DNA from: Pseudomonas sp. ICMP22404
GTDB lineage: Bacteria > Pseudomonadota > Gammaproteobacteria > Pseudomonadales > Pseudomonadaceae
Assembly: GCF_006227205.1 (NCBI RefSeq)
Contig: NZ_VCNG01000018.1
Span: forward strand, 1 to 64,000
Reading direction: 5' to 3'
DNA: 64,000 nucleotides
Part shown: one piece after another, positions 51,065 through 60,193 of the stretch
Numbering within the stretch: the stretch's first letter is position 1
Layout: each line of letters starts with the position of its first letter
Notes under the pieces: model-generated
The model's input: only the letters and a program-made list of their open reading frames with translations
Told to the model about the DNA's origin: nothing
The model's database searches: none
Position numbers and translations under genes: made by a program

Positions 51065-51745
51065 TCATGGCAGCAAAAAATAATCGCGCCCCTCGACCTG
51101 TCCGCGCCGCAACGGGTTGCGGGTGCACCACGGTGCGTAGGCGGCGTCGACGAAACGGTAGGGCAGATGCTCGTCGCGTCCCAGTGGGATGCCCAGGCGG
51201 GTGGTCTGGATCACATTGACCGTCGGCACCGCCACGTCTTCCACCAGCAACCGTTCAGGGTCGAAGCGTTTGGCGTCCCATTCCGGCACCTTCAGCCCCA
51301 AGGCCTTGCACAGCAGGGTCTGGCCGGCGCAGAGCTTCTGCGGCGTACGTGGGCGGCCTTGGGCGTCGGGATTGTTCAGCAGCATCTGCGCCAGGCTGTC
51401 CGGACCGGAGATGCCATCGACCCATGGGTACGCCGATTTGATCAGCACCGCGTTACCCGGTCCCTGGGCGCTGAAGTTCAGCGAGTCGCCGCCCCGGGCG
51501 TAGTACATATAGATGTGGCCGCCGTCCAGAAACAGTGCCTTGCGTTTTTCCGTATAGCCCAGGGAGGCGTGGCTGCCCTTTTCGGCGAAATAGTACGCTT
51601 CGGTCTCGATGATTCGGGCGCTGAGCCACAGCTCGCCGACCCTGTGGCGAATGACTTTGCCCAGCAGGTCCCTGGCGAGCACCTGGGCGTCGCGGTCAAA
51701 AAAGGCATGGGGCAAGGCGTTTGGCGTAGGTGGCGAATCGGTCAT
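51065..51745 (-). CDS. DNA-3-methyladenine glycosylase (AAG/MPG type)
   Basis: A 226-residue glycosylase: HAFFDRDAQVLARDLLGKVIR at the start, ARIIETEAYY with the catalytic Glu, GHIYMYYARGGDSLNFS, and VLIKSAYPWVDG. It removes alkylated purines such as 3-methyladenine. Orthologue of PA4010 in the same neighbourhood. Divergent from proA. Confidence 0.94.
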   Translation of the reverse strand: MTDSPPTPNALPHAFFDRDAQVLARDLLGKVIRHRVGELWLSARIIETEAYYFAEKGSHASLGYTEKRKALFLDGGHIYMYYARGGDSLNFSAQGPGNAVLIKSAYPWVDGISGPDSLAQMLLNNPDAQGRPRTPQKLCAGQTLLCKALGLKVPEWDAKRFDPERLLVEDVAVPTVNVIQTTRLGIPLGRDEHLPYRFVDAAYAPWCTRNPLRRGQVEGRDYFLLP

Positions 51746-51931
51746 GGCAGTAGACGAATTGAGGCCAAAGGAAGGGCGATGATAGCAATGGAAATCTTAA
51801 TCGCCGCTGAACAGGTGAAATTCCTGACAGTTTTGCGCCTCCGCCGGTCACCACTGTGAGTCCATGCTGTTAGTCGAGGGTTACGACAGCTATAATCTGC
51901 CGCTTTCCTCTTCGCCAAGACCACACAGACC

Positions 51932-53203
51932 ATGACTGAGTCCGTTCTTGACTACATGACCCGCCTGGGTCGCGCCGCTCGCGAAGCGTCGCGCATCATC
52001 GGCCGTGCCAGCACCGCGCAGAAAAACCGCGCCCTGCAAGCCGCCGCCAATGCGCTGGACGCCGCTCGCGCCGAGTTGTCCGCCGCCAATGAGCTCGACC
52101 TGGCCGCCGGCCGGGCCAATGGCCTCGAGCCGGCCATGCTCGAGCGCCTGGCGCTGACCCCGGCGCGCATCGACGGCATGATCGTCGGTCTGCGCCAGGT
52201 GGCGGCACTGCCGGACCCGGTCGGGGCGATCCGCGACATGAGCTACCGGCCATCGGGTATTCAGGTCGGCAAGATGCGCGTGCCCCTGGGCGTGGTCGGG
52301 ATCATCTACGAGTCGCGGCCGAACGTGACCATCGATGCCGCGAGCCTGTGCCTGAAGTCCGGTAACGCGACCATCCTGCGCGGCGGTTCCGAGGCGATTC
52401 ATTCCAACCGTGCCATTGCCGCCTGCATCCAGCGCGGCCTGGCCGAGGCCGGTCTGCCGGCCGCCGTGGTGCAAGTGGTGGAAACCACCGACCGTGCCGC
52501 TGTCGGCGCGCTGATCACCATGCCCGAATTCGTCGATGTCATCGTGCCGCGCGGCGGCAAGGGCCTGATCGAACGGGTCAGCCGCGATGCCCGTGTACCG
52601 GTGATCAAGCACCTGGACGGTATCTGCCACGTCTACGTCAGTGCTCACGCCGAGCTGCCAAAGGCCCAGCGCATCGCCTTCAACGCCAAGACCTATCGTT
52701 ACGGCATCTGCGGCGCGATGGAAACCCTGCTGGTGGACCAGGCCGTTGCCCAGGACTTCCTGCCGGCGATGGCTGCCCAGTTCCGCGAAAAAGGCGTCGA
52801 ACTGCGGGGTTGCGAGCGCACCCGGGCGATCATCGAGGCGGCGCAAGCCACCGAAGAGGACTGGAACACCGAATACCTGGCGCCGATCCTGTCGATCCGC
52901 GTGGTCGACGGTCTGGACCAGGCCATCGAGCACATCAATCGTCACGGCTCCCACCACACCGACGCCATCGTCAGCGAACACCAGGGCGAAACCCGGCGCT
53001 TCCTGGCTGAAGTGGATTCGGCGTCGGTGATGATCAACACCCCGACCTGCTTCGCCGATGGCTTTGAATACGGATTGGGCGCCGAGATCGGCATTTCTAC
53101 TGATAAGCTGCACGCCCGCGGCCCGGTCGGCCTAGAAGGCCTGACCTGCGAGAAGTATATCGTGGTCGGTGATGGCCAGTTGCGCGGACAGGAGCCGGTC
53201 TGA
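51932..53203 (+). CDS. proA: Gamma-glutamyl phosphate reductase
   Basis: A 423-residue ProA, full length. The start MTESVLDYMTRLGRAAREAS, the NADPH loop region LRGGSEAIHSNRAIA, and the catalytic Cys in YRYGICGAMETLL are conserved. It makes glutamate-5-semialdehyde in proline synthesis. nadD starts next to its stop codon, so both share the promoter in the 186 bases upstream. Confidence 0.97.
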   Translation: MTESVLDYMTRLGRAAREASRIIGRASTAQKNRALQAAANALDAARAELSAANELDLAAGRANGLEPAMLERLALTPARIDGMIVGLRQVAALPDPVGAIRDMSYRPSGIQVGKMRVPLGVVGIIYESRPNVTIDAASLCLKSGNATILRGGSEAIHSNRAIAACIQRGLAEAGLPAAVVQVVETTDRAAVGALITMPEFVDVIVPRGGKGLIERVSRDARVPVIKHLDGICHVYVSAHAELPKAQRIAFNAKTYRYGICGAMETLLVDQAVAQDFLPAMAAQFREKGVELRGCERTRAIIEAAQATEEDWNTEYLAPILSIRVVDGLDQAIEHINRHGSHHTDAIVSEHQGETRRFLAEVDSASVMINTPTCFADGFEYGLGAEIGISTDKLHARGPVGLEGLTCEKYIVVGDGQLRGQEPV

Positions 53204-53204
53204 C

Positions 53205-53891
53205 TTGGGCGACCTCGACCCGTCAGCCGCTGTGACGACGACAGCTGTGCCCAGGCGCATCGGCATCCTGGGCGGCACGTTCGACCCGGTGCACATCGGC
53301 CATTTGCGCGGTGCGCTGGAAGTCGCCGATGCCCTGGGCCTCGATGAGCTGCGCCTGACGCCCAACGCTAGGCCGCCTCACCGGGATACACCGCAGGTGT
53401 CGGCGCAGGACCGTCTGGCGATGGTCGAGTGCGCGGTGACCGGCGTGTCGCCGCTGGTGGTGGACGCCCGCGAATTGCAGCGGGACAAACCGTCCTACTC
53501 CATTGACACCCTGGAGCTGATGCGGGCCGAAATGGCCGCCGACGCCCAGGTTTTCCTGCTTCTGGGCTGGGACGCATTTTGCGGCCTGCCCACTTGGCAC
53601 CGCTGGGAAGAGTTGCTCCAGCATTGCCACATCCTGGTGCTGCAACGCCCGGATGCCGACAGCGAGCCGCCGGATGCCTTGCGCAACCTGCTGGCGGCAC
53701 GCTCGGTGAGCGACCCGCTGGCCCTCAAGGGGCCGAGCGGACAGATTGCATTCGTCTGGCAGACACCGCTCGCGGTATCCGCCACCCAGATCCGTCAACT
53801 GCTGGCCAGCGGTAAGTCGGTACGTTTCCTGGTGCCCGACGCGGTCCTGGCCTACATCGATGCGCACGGGCTGTACCGTGCGTCGAACTGA
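53205..53891 (+). CDS. nadD: Nicotinate-nucleotide adenylyltransferase
   Basis: A ~228-residue NadD: ILGGTFDPVHIGHLRGALE contains the T/HxGH nucleotidyl-transfer motif (HIGH), and ATQIRQLLASGKSV the ISxTxxR-type end. It makes deamido-NAD in NAD synthesis. The start is uncertain: TTG 53205 just after the proA stop has AGGAG 11 bases upstream; GTG 53232 or 53169 (inside proA) are other options. Confidence 0.93.
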   Translation: MGDLDPSAAVTTTAVPRRIGILGGTFDPVHIGHLRGALEVADALGLDELRLTPNARPPHRDTPQVSAQDRLAMVECAVTGVSPLVVDARELQRDKPSYSIDTLELMRAEMAADAQVFLLLGWDAFCGLPTWHRWEELLQHCHILVLQRPDADSEPPDALRNLLAARSVSDPLALKGPSGQIAFVWQTPLAVSATQIRQLLASGKSVRFLVPDAVLAYIDAHGLYRASN

Positions 53892-53961
53892 ACGAGGCTG
53901 CTTCAAGGCACGTGAGTACGTGTAGCGAAGCGCCCGAATATACGAGCAAAACGAGTTTTAT

Positions 53962-54456
53962 ATGACTGACAAAGACGTAAACAAAGTAAAGCGCAAGGGC
54001 ACCTTCAAGAGCGCCCCGCTGCCCGTGGAGGCGCACACTGGCGCCGTGCTGGCCGGCGAAGAGCTGGTCAAGGTGGCCGTTGCGGCCCTGGAAGACGTCA
54101 AGGCCCAGGACATCCAGGTGATCGACGTTCGTGAAAAGCAGAGCATCACTGACTTCATGATCATCGCCACCGGTACCTCCAACCGCCAGATCGGCGCGAT
54201 GCTGGACAAGGTCCGCGAAGCGGTCAAGGCCCAGGGTATCAAGCCGCTGGGCGAAGAAGGCAAGGGCGACAGCGACTGGGTCCTGCTGGATATGGACGAT
54301 GTCATCGTGCACATGATGACCGCCTCGGCACGCCAGTTCTATGACCTGGAGCGCCTGTGGGCCGGTGCCGAACAGAGCCGTGCGGCGGATGCCCGTCACC
54401 ACAGCCCTGAAAACACCCATGAGCACTTCACCAAGCTCAACAAAGACCAGCAGTAA
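53962..54456 (+). CDS. rsfS: Ribosomal silencing factor RsfS
   Basis: A 164-residue RsfS/Iojap protein with a ~30-residue N-terminal extension before LVKVAVAALEDVKAQDIQVIDV. SITDFMIIATGTSNRQIG and DWVLLDMDDVIVHMM are the family core. It binds uL14 and blocks 30S-50S joining in starvation. The C-terminus is extended (HHSPENTHEHF). Lies between nadD and rlmH as in other gamma-proteobacteria. Confidence 0.95.
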   Translation: MTDKDVNKVKRKGTFKSAPLPVEAHTGAVLAGEELVKVAVAALEDVKAQDIQVIDVREKQSITDFMIIATGTSNRQIGAMLDKVREAVKAQGIKPLGEEGKGDSDWVLLDMDDVIVHMMTASARQFYDLERLWAGAEQSRAADARHHSPENTHEHFTKLNKDQQ

Positions 54457-54465
54457 GGGATCGCT

Positions 54466-54933
54466 GTGCGACTGCGCCTGATCGCCGTCGGTTCCCGCAT
54501 GCCCAAGTGGGTGGAAGAAGGCTGGCATGAATATGCCAAGCGTCTTCCTTCCGAGCTGGCCCTGGAACTGGTGGAAATTCCGCTCAATACCCGTGGGAAG
54601 AACGCCGACGTGGCGCGCTTCATCCGCCAGGAAGGCGAAGCCATGCTGGCCAAGGTCGGGCCGAACGAGCGCATCGTCACCCTCGAGGTCCACGGCAAGC
54701 CCTGGAGCACCGAGCAACTGGCGGTCGAGCTCGATCGCTGGCGGCTGGACTCGCGCACGGTGAATTTTATGGTCGGTGGCCCGGAAGGGCTGGCGCCGGA
54801 AGTCTGTGCGCGGGCCGATCAGCGCTGGTCGTTGTCGCCCCTGACGTTGCCGCACCCGTTGGTGCGGATCCTGATCGGTGAACAGTTGTATCGTGCCTGG
54901 ACAGTCCTGTCCGGGCACCCTTACCACAAGTAA
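54466..54933 (+). CDS. rlmH: 23S rRNA (pseudouridine1915-N3)-methyltransferase
   Basis: A 155-residue SPOUT methyltransferase with GTG start: RLRLIAVGSRMPKWVEEGWHEYAKR, LEVHGKPWST and the SAM knot VGGPEGLAPEV, ending LSGHPYHK. It methylates pseudouridine 1915 of 23S rRNA. 9 bases after rsfS. Confidence 0.96.
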   Translation: MRLRLIAVGSRMPKWVEEGWHEYAKRLPSELALELVEIPLNTRGKNADVARFIRQEGEAMLAKVGPNERIVTLEVHGKPWSTEQLAVELDRWRLDSRTVNFMVGGPEGLAPEVCARADQRWSLSPLTLPHPLVRILIGEQLYRAWTVLSGHPYHK

Positions 54934-54943
54934 TCCTGCCCTC

Positions 54944-56839
54944 ATGCCTCAGCCGATCCGCATCAAGGACCACGAAAAAGACGCCCGCCTGGTGCGCAGT
55001 CGCGTCGTGTTCGGCGCCATTACCGTGGTGACGCTGATCGGCGTGCTGATCGCGCGGCTCTATTTCCTCCAGGTGATCCAGTACGAGTACCACTCGACCC
55101 TGTCGGAAAACAACCGTGTGCATGTGCAGCCGATCCCGCCGACCCGCGGGTTGATTTTCGACCGCAATGGCGTGGTGGTGGCCGACAACCGGCCCAGTTT
55201 CAGCTTGAGCATGACCCGCGAGCGGTCCGGCGATTGGCAACAGGTGCTGGATGTCATCGTCGAAGTGCTGCAACTGACGCCCGAGGACCGGGCCATCTTC
55301 GAGAAGCGCATGCGCCAGGGACGTCGGCCGTTCGAGCCGGTGCCGATCCTGTTCGAGTTGACCGAAGAGCAGATTGCCCTGATCGCGGTGAACCAGTTCC
55401 GCCTGCCGGGCGTCGAGGTGGTAGCGCAGTTGGTGCGTCATTATCCCCAGGGGGCGCATTTTGCCCACTCGGTCGGCTACATGGGGCGGATCAACGAGAA
55501 AGAGCTCAAGAGCCTCGATCCGGTCAACTACAGCGGTACCCACCACATCGGCAAGACCGGCATCGAGCGCTTCTACGAGCCCGAGCTGCACGGCCAGGTG
55601 GGTTACGAAGAAGTCGAGACCAACGCCCGTGGTCGCGTGTTGCGGGTTCTCAAGCGCACCGACCCGATTCCCGGCAAGGACATTGTCCTGAGTCTGGACA
55701 TCAAGTTGCAGGAAGCCGCCGAAGCGGCCCTGGGCGGACGACGGGGCGCCGTGGTGGCGCTGGACCCGGCCACCGGCGAGGTCCTGGCGATGGTCAGCCA
55801 GCCGAGTTTCGACCCGAACCTGTTCGTCACCGGCATCAGCTTCAAGGCCTATGCCGAGTTGCGCGATTCCATCGACCGGCCGCTGTTCAACCGTGTATTG
55901 CGCGGCCTCTACCCGCCGGGCTCGACCATCAAACCGGCCGTGGCGATTGCCGGGTTGGACGCCGGCGTGGTGACCGCCTCGAGCCGGGTCTTCGACCCCG
56001 GCTATTACATGCTGCCCAACTACGACCACAAGTACCGCAACTGGAACCGTACCGGCGACGGCTATGTGGACCTGGAAACGGCGATCATGCGTTCCAACGA
56101 CACCTACTTCTATGACCTGGCCCACAAGCTGGGGATCGATCGGTTGTCGTCCTACCTGGGTAAGTTCGGCATCGGCCAGAAAGTCTCCCTGGATATGTTC
56201 GAGGAGTCGCCCGGCCTGATGCCTTCCCGGGAATGGAAGCGGGTGACCCGGCGCCAGGCGTGGTTCCCGGGTGAAACCCTGATCCTGGGGATCGGCCAGG
56301 GCTACATGCAGGCAACGCCTTTGCAACTGGCCCAGGCCACGGCCCTGGTGGCGAGCAAGGGCAAGTGGCATCGCCCGCACCTGGCCAAGACCATCGAAGG
56401 CCAGCCGCCCGTGGACCCGGACCCGATGCCAGACATCGTCCTGCACAATCCGTCGGACTGGCAGAAGGTCAACAACGGCATGCAGCAAGTGATGCACGGT
56501 GCCCGGGGTACGGCGCGCAAGGCGGCAATCGGCTCGCCTTATCGCATCGCCGGCAAGAGCGGTACAGCCCAGGTGGTCGCGATCAAGCAGGGCGAGAAGT
56601 ACGATCGCTCCAAGGTCCAGGAGCGTCACCGCGACCACGCCCTGTTCGTCGGTTTCGCCCCGGCCGACAACCCGAAGATCGTTGTGGCGGTGATGGTCGA
56701 GAACGGTGAGTCGGGCTCTGGTGTCGCCGCGCCAGTGGTGCGCCAGGTCATGGATGCCTGGTTGCTGGATGAACACGGCCAGCTCAAGCCTGAGTACGCA
56801 AGCCCCACCACCGCGGAGGCTACGGCCCGTGAAGAATAA
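54944..56839 (+). CDS. mrdA: Penicillin-binding protein 2 (elongasome transpeptidase)
   Basis: A 631-residue class B PBP. An N-terminal anchor helix (VFGAITVVTLIGVLIARLYFLQ), the pedestal domain from ~residue 50, and transpeptidase motifs STIK (PPGSTIKPAV), SND (RSNDTYFYD) and KSG (AGKSGTAQ). It cross-links lateral-wall peptidoglycan with RodA. rodA starts inside its 3' end (11-base overlap). ATG 54944 is preferred over an upstream start at 54878. Confidence 0.97.
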   Translation: MPQPIRIKDHEKDARLVRSRVVFGAITVVTLIGVLIARLYFLQVIQYEYHSTLSENNRVHVQPIPPTRGLIFDRNGVVVADNRPSFSLSMTRERSGDWQQVLDVIVEVLQLTPEDRAIFEKRMRQGRRPFEPVPILFELTEEQIALIAVNQFRLPGVEVVAQLVRHYPQGAHFAHSVGYMGRINEKELKSLDPVNYSGTHHIGKTGIERFYEPELHGQVGYEEVETNARGRVLRVLKRTDPIPGKDIVLSLDIKLQEAAEAALGGRRGAVVALDPATGEVLAMVSQPSFDPNLFVTGISFKAYAELRDSIDRPLFNRVLRGLYPPGSTIKPAVAIAGLDAGVVTASSRVFDPGYYMLPNYDHKYRNWNRTGDGYVDLETAIMRSNDTYFYDLAHKLGIDRLSSYLGKFGIGQKVSLDMFEESPGLMPSREWKRVTRRQAWFPGETLILGIGQGYMQATPLQLAQATALVASKGKWHRPHLAKTIEGQPPVDPDPMPDIVLHNPSDWQKVNNGMQQVMHGARGTARKAAIGSPYRIAGKSGTAQVVAIKQGEKYDRSKVQERHRDHALFVGFAPADNPKIVVAVMVENGESGSGVAAPVVRQVMDAWLLDEHGQLKPEYASPTTAEATAREE

Positions 56840-57974
56840 TTTCGACCGGATCCTCTCCAGCGAAGACGTGATGCGCCGTCGCGCCACGCTGTTGCAGCGC
56901 ATGCACATCGATGGCCCGCTGCTGGTCCTGCTGCTGATCCTGGCCGCGGGCAGCCTGTTCGTGTTGTATTCGGCCAGCGGCAAGAGCTGGGATCTGCTGG
57001 CCAAGCAGGCCACCTCGTTCGGCATCGGGCTGGTGTCGATGATCGTCATTGCCCAGCTCGAACCACGTTTCATGGCGCGCTGGGTGCCGCTGGCCTATGT
57101 GGTGGGCGTGAGCCTGCTGGTGGTGGTGGACGTGATGGGCCATAACGCCATGGGGGCCACGCGCTGGATCAACATCCCCGGGGTGATCCGCTTCCAGCCT
57201 TCGGAGTTCCTGAAGATCATCATGCCGGCGACCATCGCCTGGTACTTGTCCAAGCGTACCTTGCCGCCGCAGCTCAAGCACGTGTGCATCAGTCTGCTGC
57301 TGATCGGCATCCCGTTCATCCTGATCGTGCGCCAGCCGGACCTCGGCACTTCACTGCTGATCCTGGCCGGTGGCGCCTTCGTGCTGTTCATGGGTGGGTT
57401 GCGCTGGCGCTGGATCCTGAGCGTGGTTGCCATCGCGATACCGGTGTCGGTGGCCATGTGGTACTTCGTGATGCATGACTACCAGAAGCAACGCATCCTG
57501 ACCTTCCTCGACCCGGAAAGCGACCCGCTGGGCACCGGCTGGAACATCATCCAGTCCAAGGCCGCCATCGGCTCCGGTGGGGTATTCGGCAAGGGCTGGC
57601 TGATGGGCACCCAGTCGCACCTGGACTTCCTGCCGGAAAGCCACACCGACTTCATCATCGCCGTGATGGGCGAGGAGTTCGGCCTGGTGGGGATCTGCCT
57701 GCTGCTGCTGATCTATCTGTTGCTGATCGGCCGGGGGCTGGTCATCACCGCCCAGGCCCAGACCCTGTTCGGCAAGTTGCTGGCGGGCAGCCTGACCATG
57801 ACGTTTTTTGTTTACGTTTTCGTCAACATCGGTATGGTCAGTGGCTTGTTGCCGGTCGTAGGAGTGCCGTTGCCCTTCATTAGCTACGGAGGAACTTCGC
57901 TGGTGACGCTACTGTCAGCGTTTGGGGTCTTGATGTCGATCCATACCCACCGCAAGTGGATCGCGCAGGTTTGA
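56829..57974 (+). CDS. rodA: Rod-shape SEDS glycosyltransferase RodA
   Basis: A 381-residue SEDS polymerase with ~10 helices. GTG 56829 (MKNNFDRILSSEDVMRRR) is chosen because the Pseudomonas family begins this way; it overlaps mrdA by 11 bases. SEDS marks: FSYASGKSW-like LYSASGKSW, GATRWINIPGVIRFQPSE, ESHTDFIIAVMGEEFG and YGGTSLVT. Partner of PBP2 in cell elongation. Confidence 0.97.
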   Translation: MKNNFDRILSSEDVMRRRATLLQRMHIDGPLLVLLLILAAGSLFVLYSASGKSWDLLAKQATSFGIGLVSMIVIAQLEPRFMARWVPLAYVVGVSLLVVVDVMGHNAMGATRWINIPGVIRFQPSEFLKIIMPATIAWYLSKRTLPPQLKHVCISLLLIGIPFILIVRQPDLGTSLLILAGGAFVLFMGGLRWRWILSVVAIAIPVSVAMWYFVMHDYQKQRILTFLDPESDPLGTGWNIIQSKAAIGSGGVFGKGWLMGTQSHLDFLPESHTDFIIAVMGEEFGLVGICLLLLIYLLLIGRGLVITAQAQTLFGKLLAGSLTMTFFVYVFVNIGMVSGLLPVVGVPLPFISYGGTSLVTLLSAFGVLMSIHTHRKWIAQV

Positions 57975-57991
57975 ATAAGGTGAAGAGTTCA

Positions 57992-58999
57992 ATGCAAGCA
58001 ATGCGTGGCTGGTCGACGCGACATGCGTGGGTCGGCCTGATCAGCCTCCTGGGCGGTGCGTCGCACGCCTTGGCCGGTGATTACGAAGGCTCGCCGCAGG
58101 TGGCCGAGTTCGTCGGTGAAATGACCCGCGATTACGGCTTTGCCGGTGAGCAACTGATGGGGGTGTTCCGCGAGGCCGAACGCAAGCAGTCGATCCTCGA
58201 TGCGATCTCCCGGCCCGCCGAGCGGGTCAAGCAGTGGAGTGAATACCGGCCGATGTTCATCACCGAGGCGCGCATCGCCCGGGGCGTGGATTTCTGGCGC
58301 CAGCACGAGGCCGCCCTGACCCGCGCCGAGCAGGAATACGGTGTGCCGGCCCAAGTCATCGTGTCCATCATCGGTGTCGAGACCTTCTTTGGCCGCAATA
58401 CCGGGAATTTCCGGGTGATCGACGCCCTGTCGACCCTGGGCTTCGATTATCCGCCGCGGGCCGAGTTCTTCCGCAAGGAACTGCGTGAATTCCTGTTGCT
58501 GGCCCGCGAGGAGCAGGTCGATCCGCTGACCCTCAAGGGCTCCTATGCCGGGGCCATGGGCCTGCCGCAGTTCATGCCCAGCAGTTTCCGCGCCTATGCG
58601 GTGGATTTCGATGGCGATGGCCACATCAATATCTGGACCAACCCCACCGATGCCATCGGCAGCGTTGCCAGCTATTTCAAGCGCCACGGCTGGGAAGCCG
58701 GGCAACCGGTGGTCAGCCGTGCCGACGTGCGTGGCGACCAGGTGGACGAGGGCCTGAGCGAGGGCATCGAGCCGACGAAAACCGTCGGGGAGTTGCGGGC
58801 GCTGGGCTGGTCGAGTCATGATGCGCTGCGTGACGACATGCCCGTCACCGCCATCCGCCTGGAAGGTGAACAGGGTCCTGAATACTGGATGGGCCTGAAG
58901 AATTTCTACGCAATTACGCGTTATAACCGCAGTGTGATGTACGCCATGGCTGTGCATCAACTGTCTGAAGAGCTGGTCAAAGCACGGGGCGTCAAATAA
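57992..58999 (+). CDS. mltB: Membrane-bound lytic murein transglycosylase B
   Basis: A 335-residue SltB1-type lytic transglycosylase with a signal sequence (MQAMRGWSTRHAWVGLISLLGGASHALA). The catalytic Glu is in SIIGVETFFGRNTG, and GAMGLPQFMPSS is conserved. It cleaves glycan chains of peptidoglycan in the periplasm. Stop overlaps the rlpA start by one base (TAATG). Confidence 0.94.
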   Translation: MQAMRGWSTRHAWVGLISLLGGASHALAGDYEGSPQVAEFVGEMTRDYGFAGEQLMGVFREAERKQSILDAISRPAERVKQWSEYRPMFITEARIARGVDFWRQHEAALTRAEQEYGVPAQVIVSIIGVETFFGRNTGNFRVIDALSTLGFDYPPRAEFFRKELREFLLLAREEQVDPLTLKGSYAGAMGLPQFMPSSFRAYAVDFDGDGHINIWTNPTDAIGSVASYFKRHGWEAGQPVVSRADVRGDQVDEGLSEGIEPTKTVGELRALGWSSHDALRDDMPVTAIRLEGEQGPEYWMGLKNFYAITRYNRSVMYAMAVHQLSEELVKARGVK

Positions 59000-60024
59000 T
59001 GCAGGCATTGCCTACCTATCAACCCCTGAAAGCCAGGCCCCTGAAGTTCGTGGCACTGGCTGCGCTGTCGCTGTTGGTCGTCAGTTGTTCGACCAGTCGC
59101 GCACCGACCCAGAAGAGCTCCACCGCCGTGCGCGCCATGCCGGGCCTGGACATCAACCGTGCCCACAAGGACGGCGCGCCGTGGTGGGACGTGGATGTCT
59201 CGCGCATTCCCGACGCCACCCCAACCCTGCACACCGGCCCCTACAAGGCCAACCCTTACACGGTGCTGGGCAAGACCTATTTCCCGATGGCCGACTCCAA
59301 GACCTACGTCGCGTCGGGCACGGCGTCCTGGTATGGCACCAAGTTCCATGGCCAGAACACCGCCAACGGCGAGGTGTATGACCTGTACGGCATGAGCGCG
59401 GCCCACAAGACGCTGCCGTTGCCCAGTTACGTGCGGGTGACCAACCTGGACAACAACAAGAGCGTGATCCTGCGAGTCAACGACCGTGGGCCGTTCTATT
59501 CCGACCGTATCATCGACCTGTCGTATGCGGCGGCGAAAAAACTCGGTTACGCTGAAATCGGCACCGCGCGGGTCAAGGTCGAGGGCATCGACCCGCAGGA
59601 GTGGTGGGCCCAGCGTGGCCGTCCGGCGCCTTTGATGCTCAACGAGCCAAAAGTGGCGCAAAATGCCGCGCCGACCGTAACGGCGTCCACCGGCACGGTC
59701 GAACAATGGACACCACCGCCGCAGCAACACGCCGCGGCCGTAGTGCCTGTGCAGCTGGATGCAAAAAAAAACGCTTCTGCAACAGCGTCTGGCCAGTATC
59801 TGCAAGTGGGCGCGTTCGCCAACCCGGACGCTGCCGAACTGCTCCGCTCGAAGCTGAGCTCGATGGTGAGCGCTCCGGTGTTCATCAGCTCGATCGTGCG
59901 CAACCAGCAGACACTGCATCGGGTGCGCCTGGGGCCGATCGGTTCTCCGGGTGAAGTCCAGCAGGTGCAGAACAGCGTGCGCCTGGCCAATCTCGGTTCG
60001 CCGAGCCTGGTCACCGCCGAATGA
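58999..60024 (+). CDS. rlpA: Septal lytic transglycosylase / lipoprotein RlpA
   Basis: A 341-residue lipoprotein: lipobox LVVSC near residue 26-30. DPBB domain (~110-200) with ASWYGTKFHGQNTANGE and VNDRGPFYSDRIID, whose Asp/His are catalytic in P. aeruginosa RlpA, and a C-terminal SPOR domain (~270-341, YLQVGAFANPDAAELLRSKL) that binds denuded glycan at the septum. Follows mltB directly. Confidence 0.95.
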   Translation: MQALPTYQPLKARPLKFVALAALSLLVVSCSTSRAPTQKSSTAVRAMPGLDINRAHKDGAPWWDVDVSRIPDATPTLHTGPYKANPYTVLGKTYFPMADSKTYVASGTASWYGTKFHGQNTANGEVYDLYGMSAAHKTLPLPSYVRVTNLDNNKSVILRVNDRGPFYSDRIIDLSYAAAKKLGYAEIGTARVKVEGIDPQEWWAQRGRPAPLMLNEPKVAQNAAPTVTASTGTVEQWTPPPQQHAAAVVPVQLDAKKNASATASGQYLQVGAFANPDAAELLRSKLSSMVSAPVFISSIVRNQQTLHRVRLGPIGSPGEVQQVQNSVRLANLGSPSLVTAE

Positions 60025-60121
60025 TTGATTGAAGGCCCGCTTGCGGTTCGAGCGGGTCCGGTTGTTGGCTCCATGAATAACAAAAGCCCGGCAGGGGTGT
60101 GAGTGAGCAACTTGCAAACGC

Positions 60122-60144
60122 GGCAGCCCGTCAAGAAGGCTGCC
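60122..60144 (+). terminator. Hairpin after rlpA
   Basis: GGCAGCC-N9-GGCTGCC, followed by TGTTAAGTATTG, without a clean T-tract. Either a weak terminator or an mRNA structure in the 169-base rlpA-dacC gap. Confidence 0.5.
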
Positions 60145-60193
60145 TGTTAAGTATTGCCCTTGGGCAGTTTCCATTAGCGATTTCGAGAGACGG

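Noticed and set aside
54767..57073. 768-codon minus-strand open frame opposite mrdA and rodA
   Set aside because: Its composition (His/Gln/Arg/Asp rich) is that of an antisense shadow; the plus-strand genes have clear motifs.
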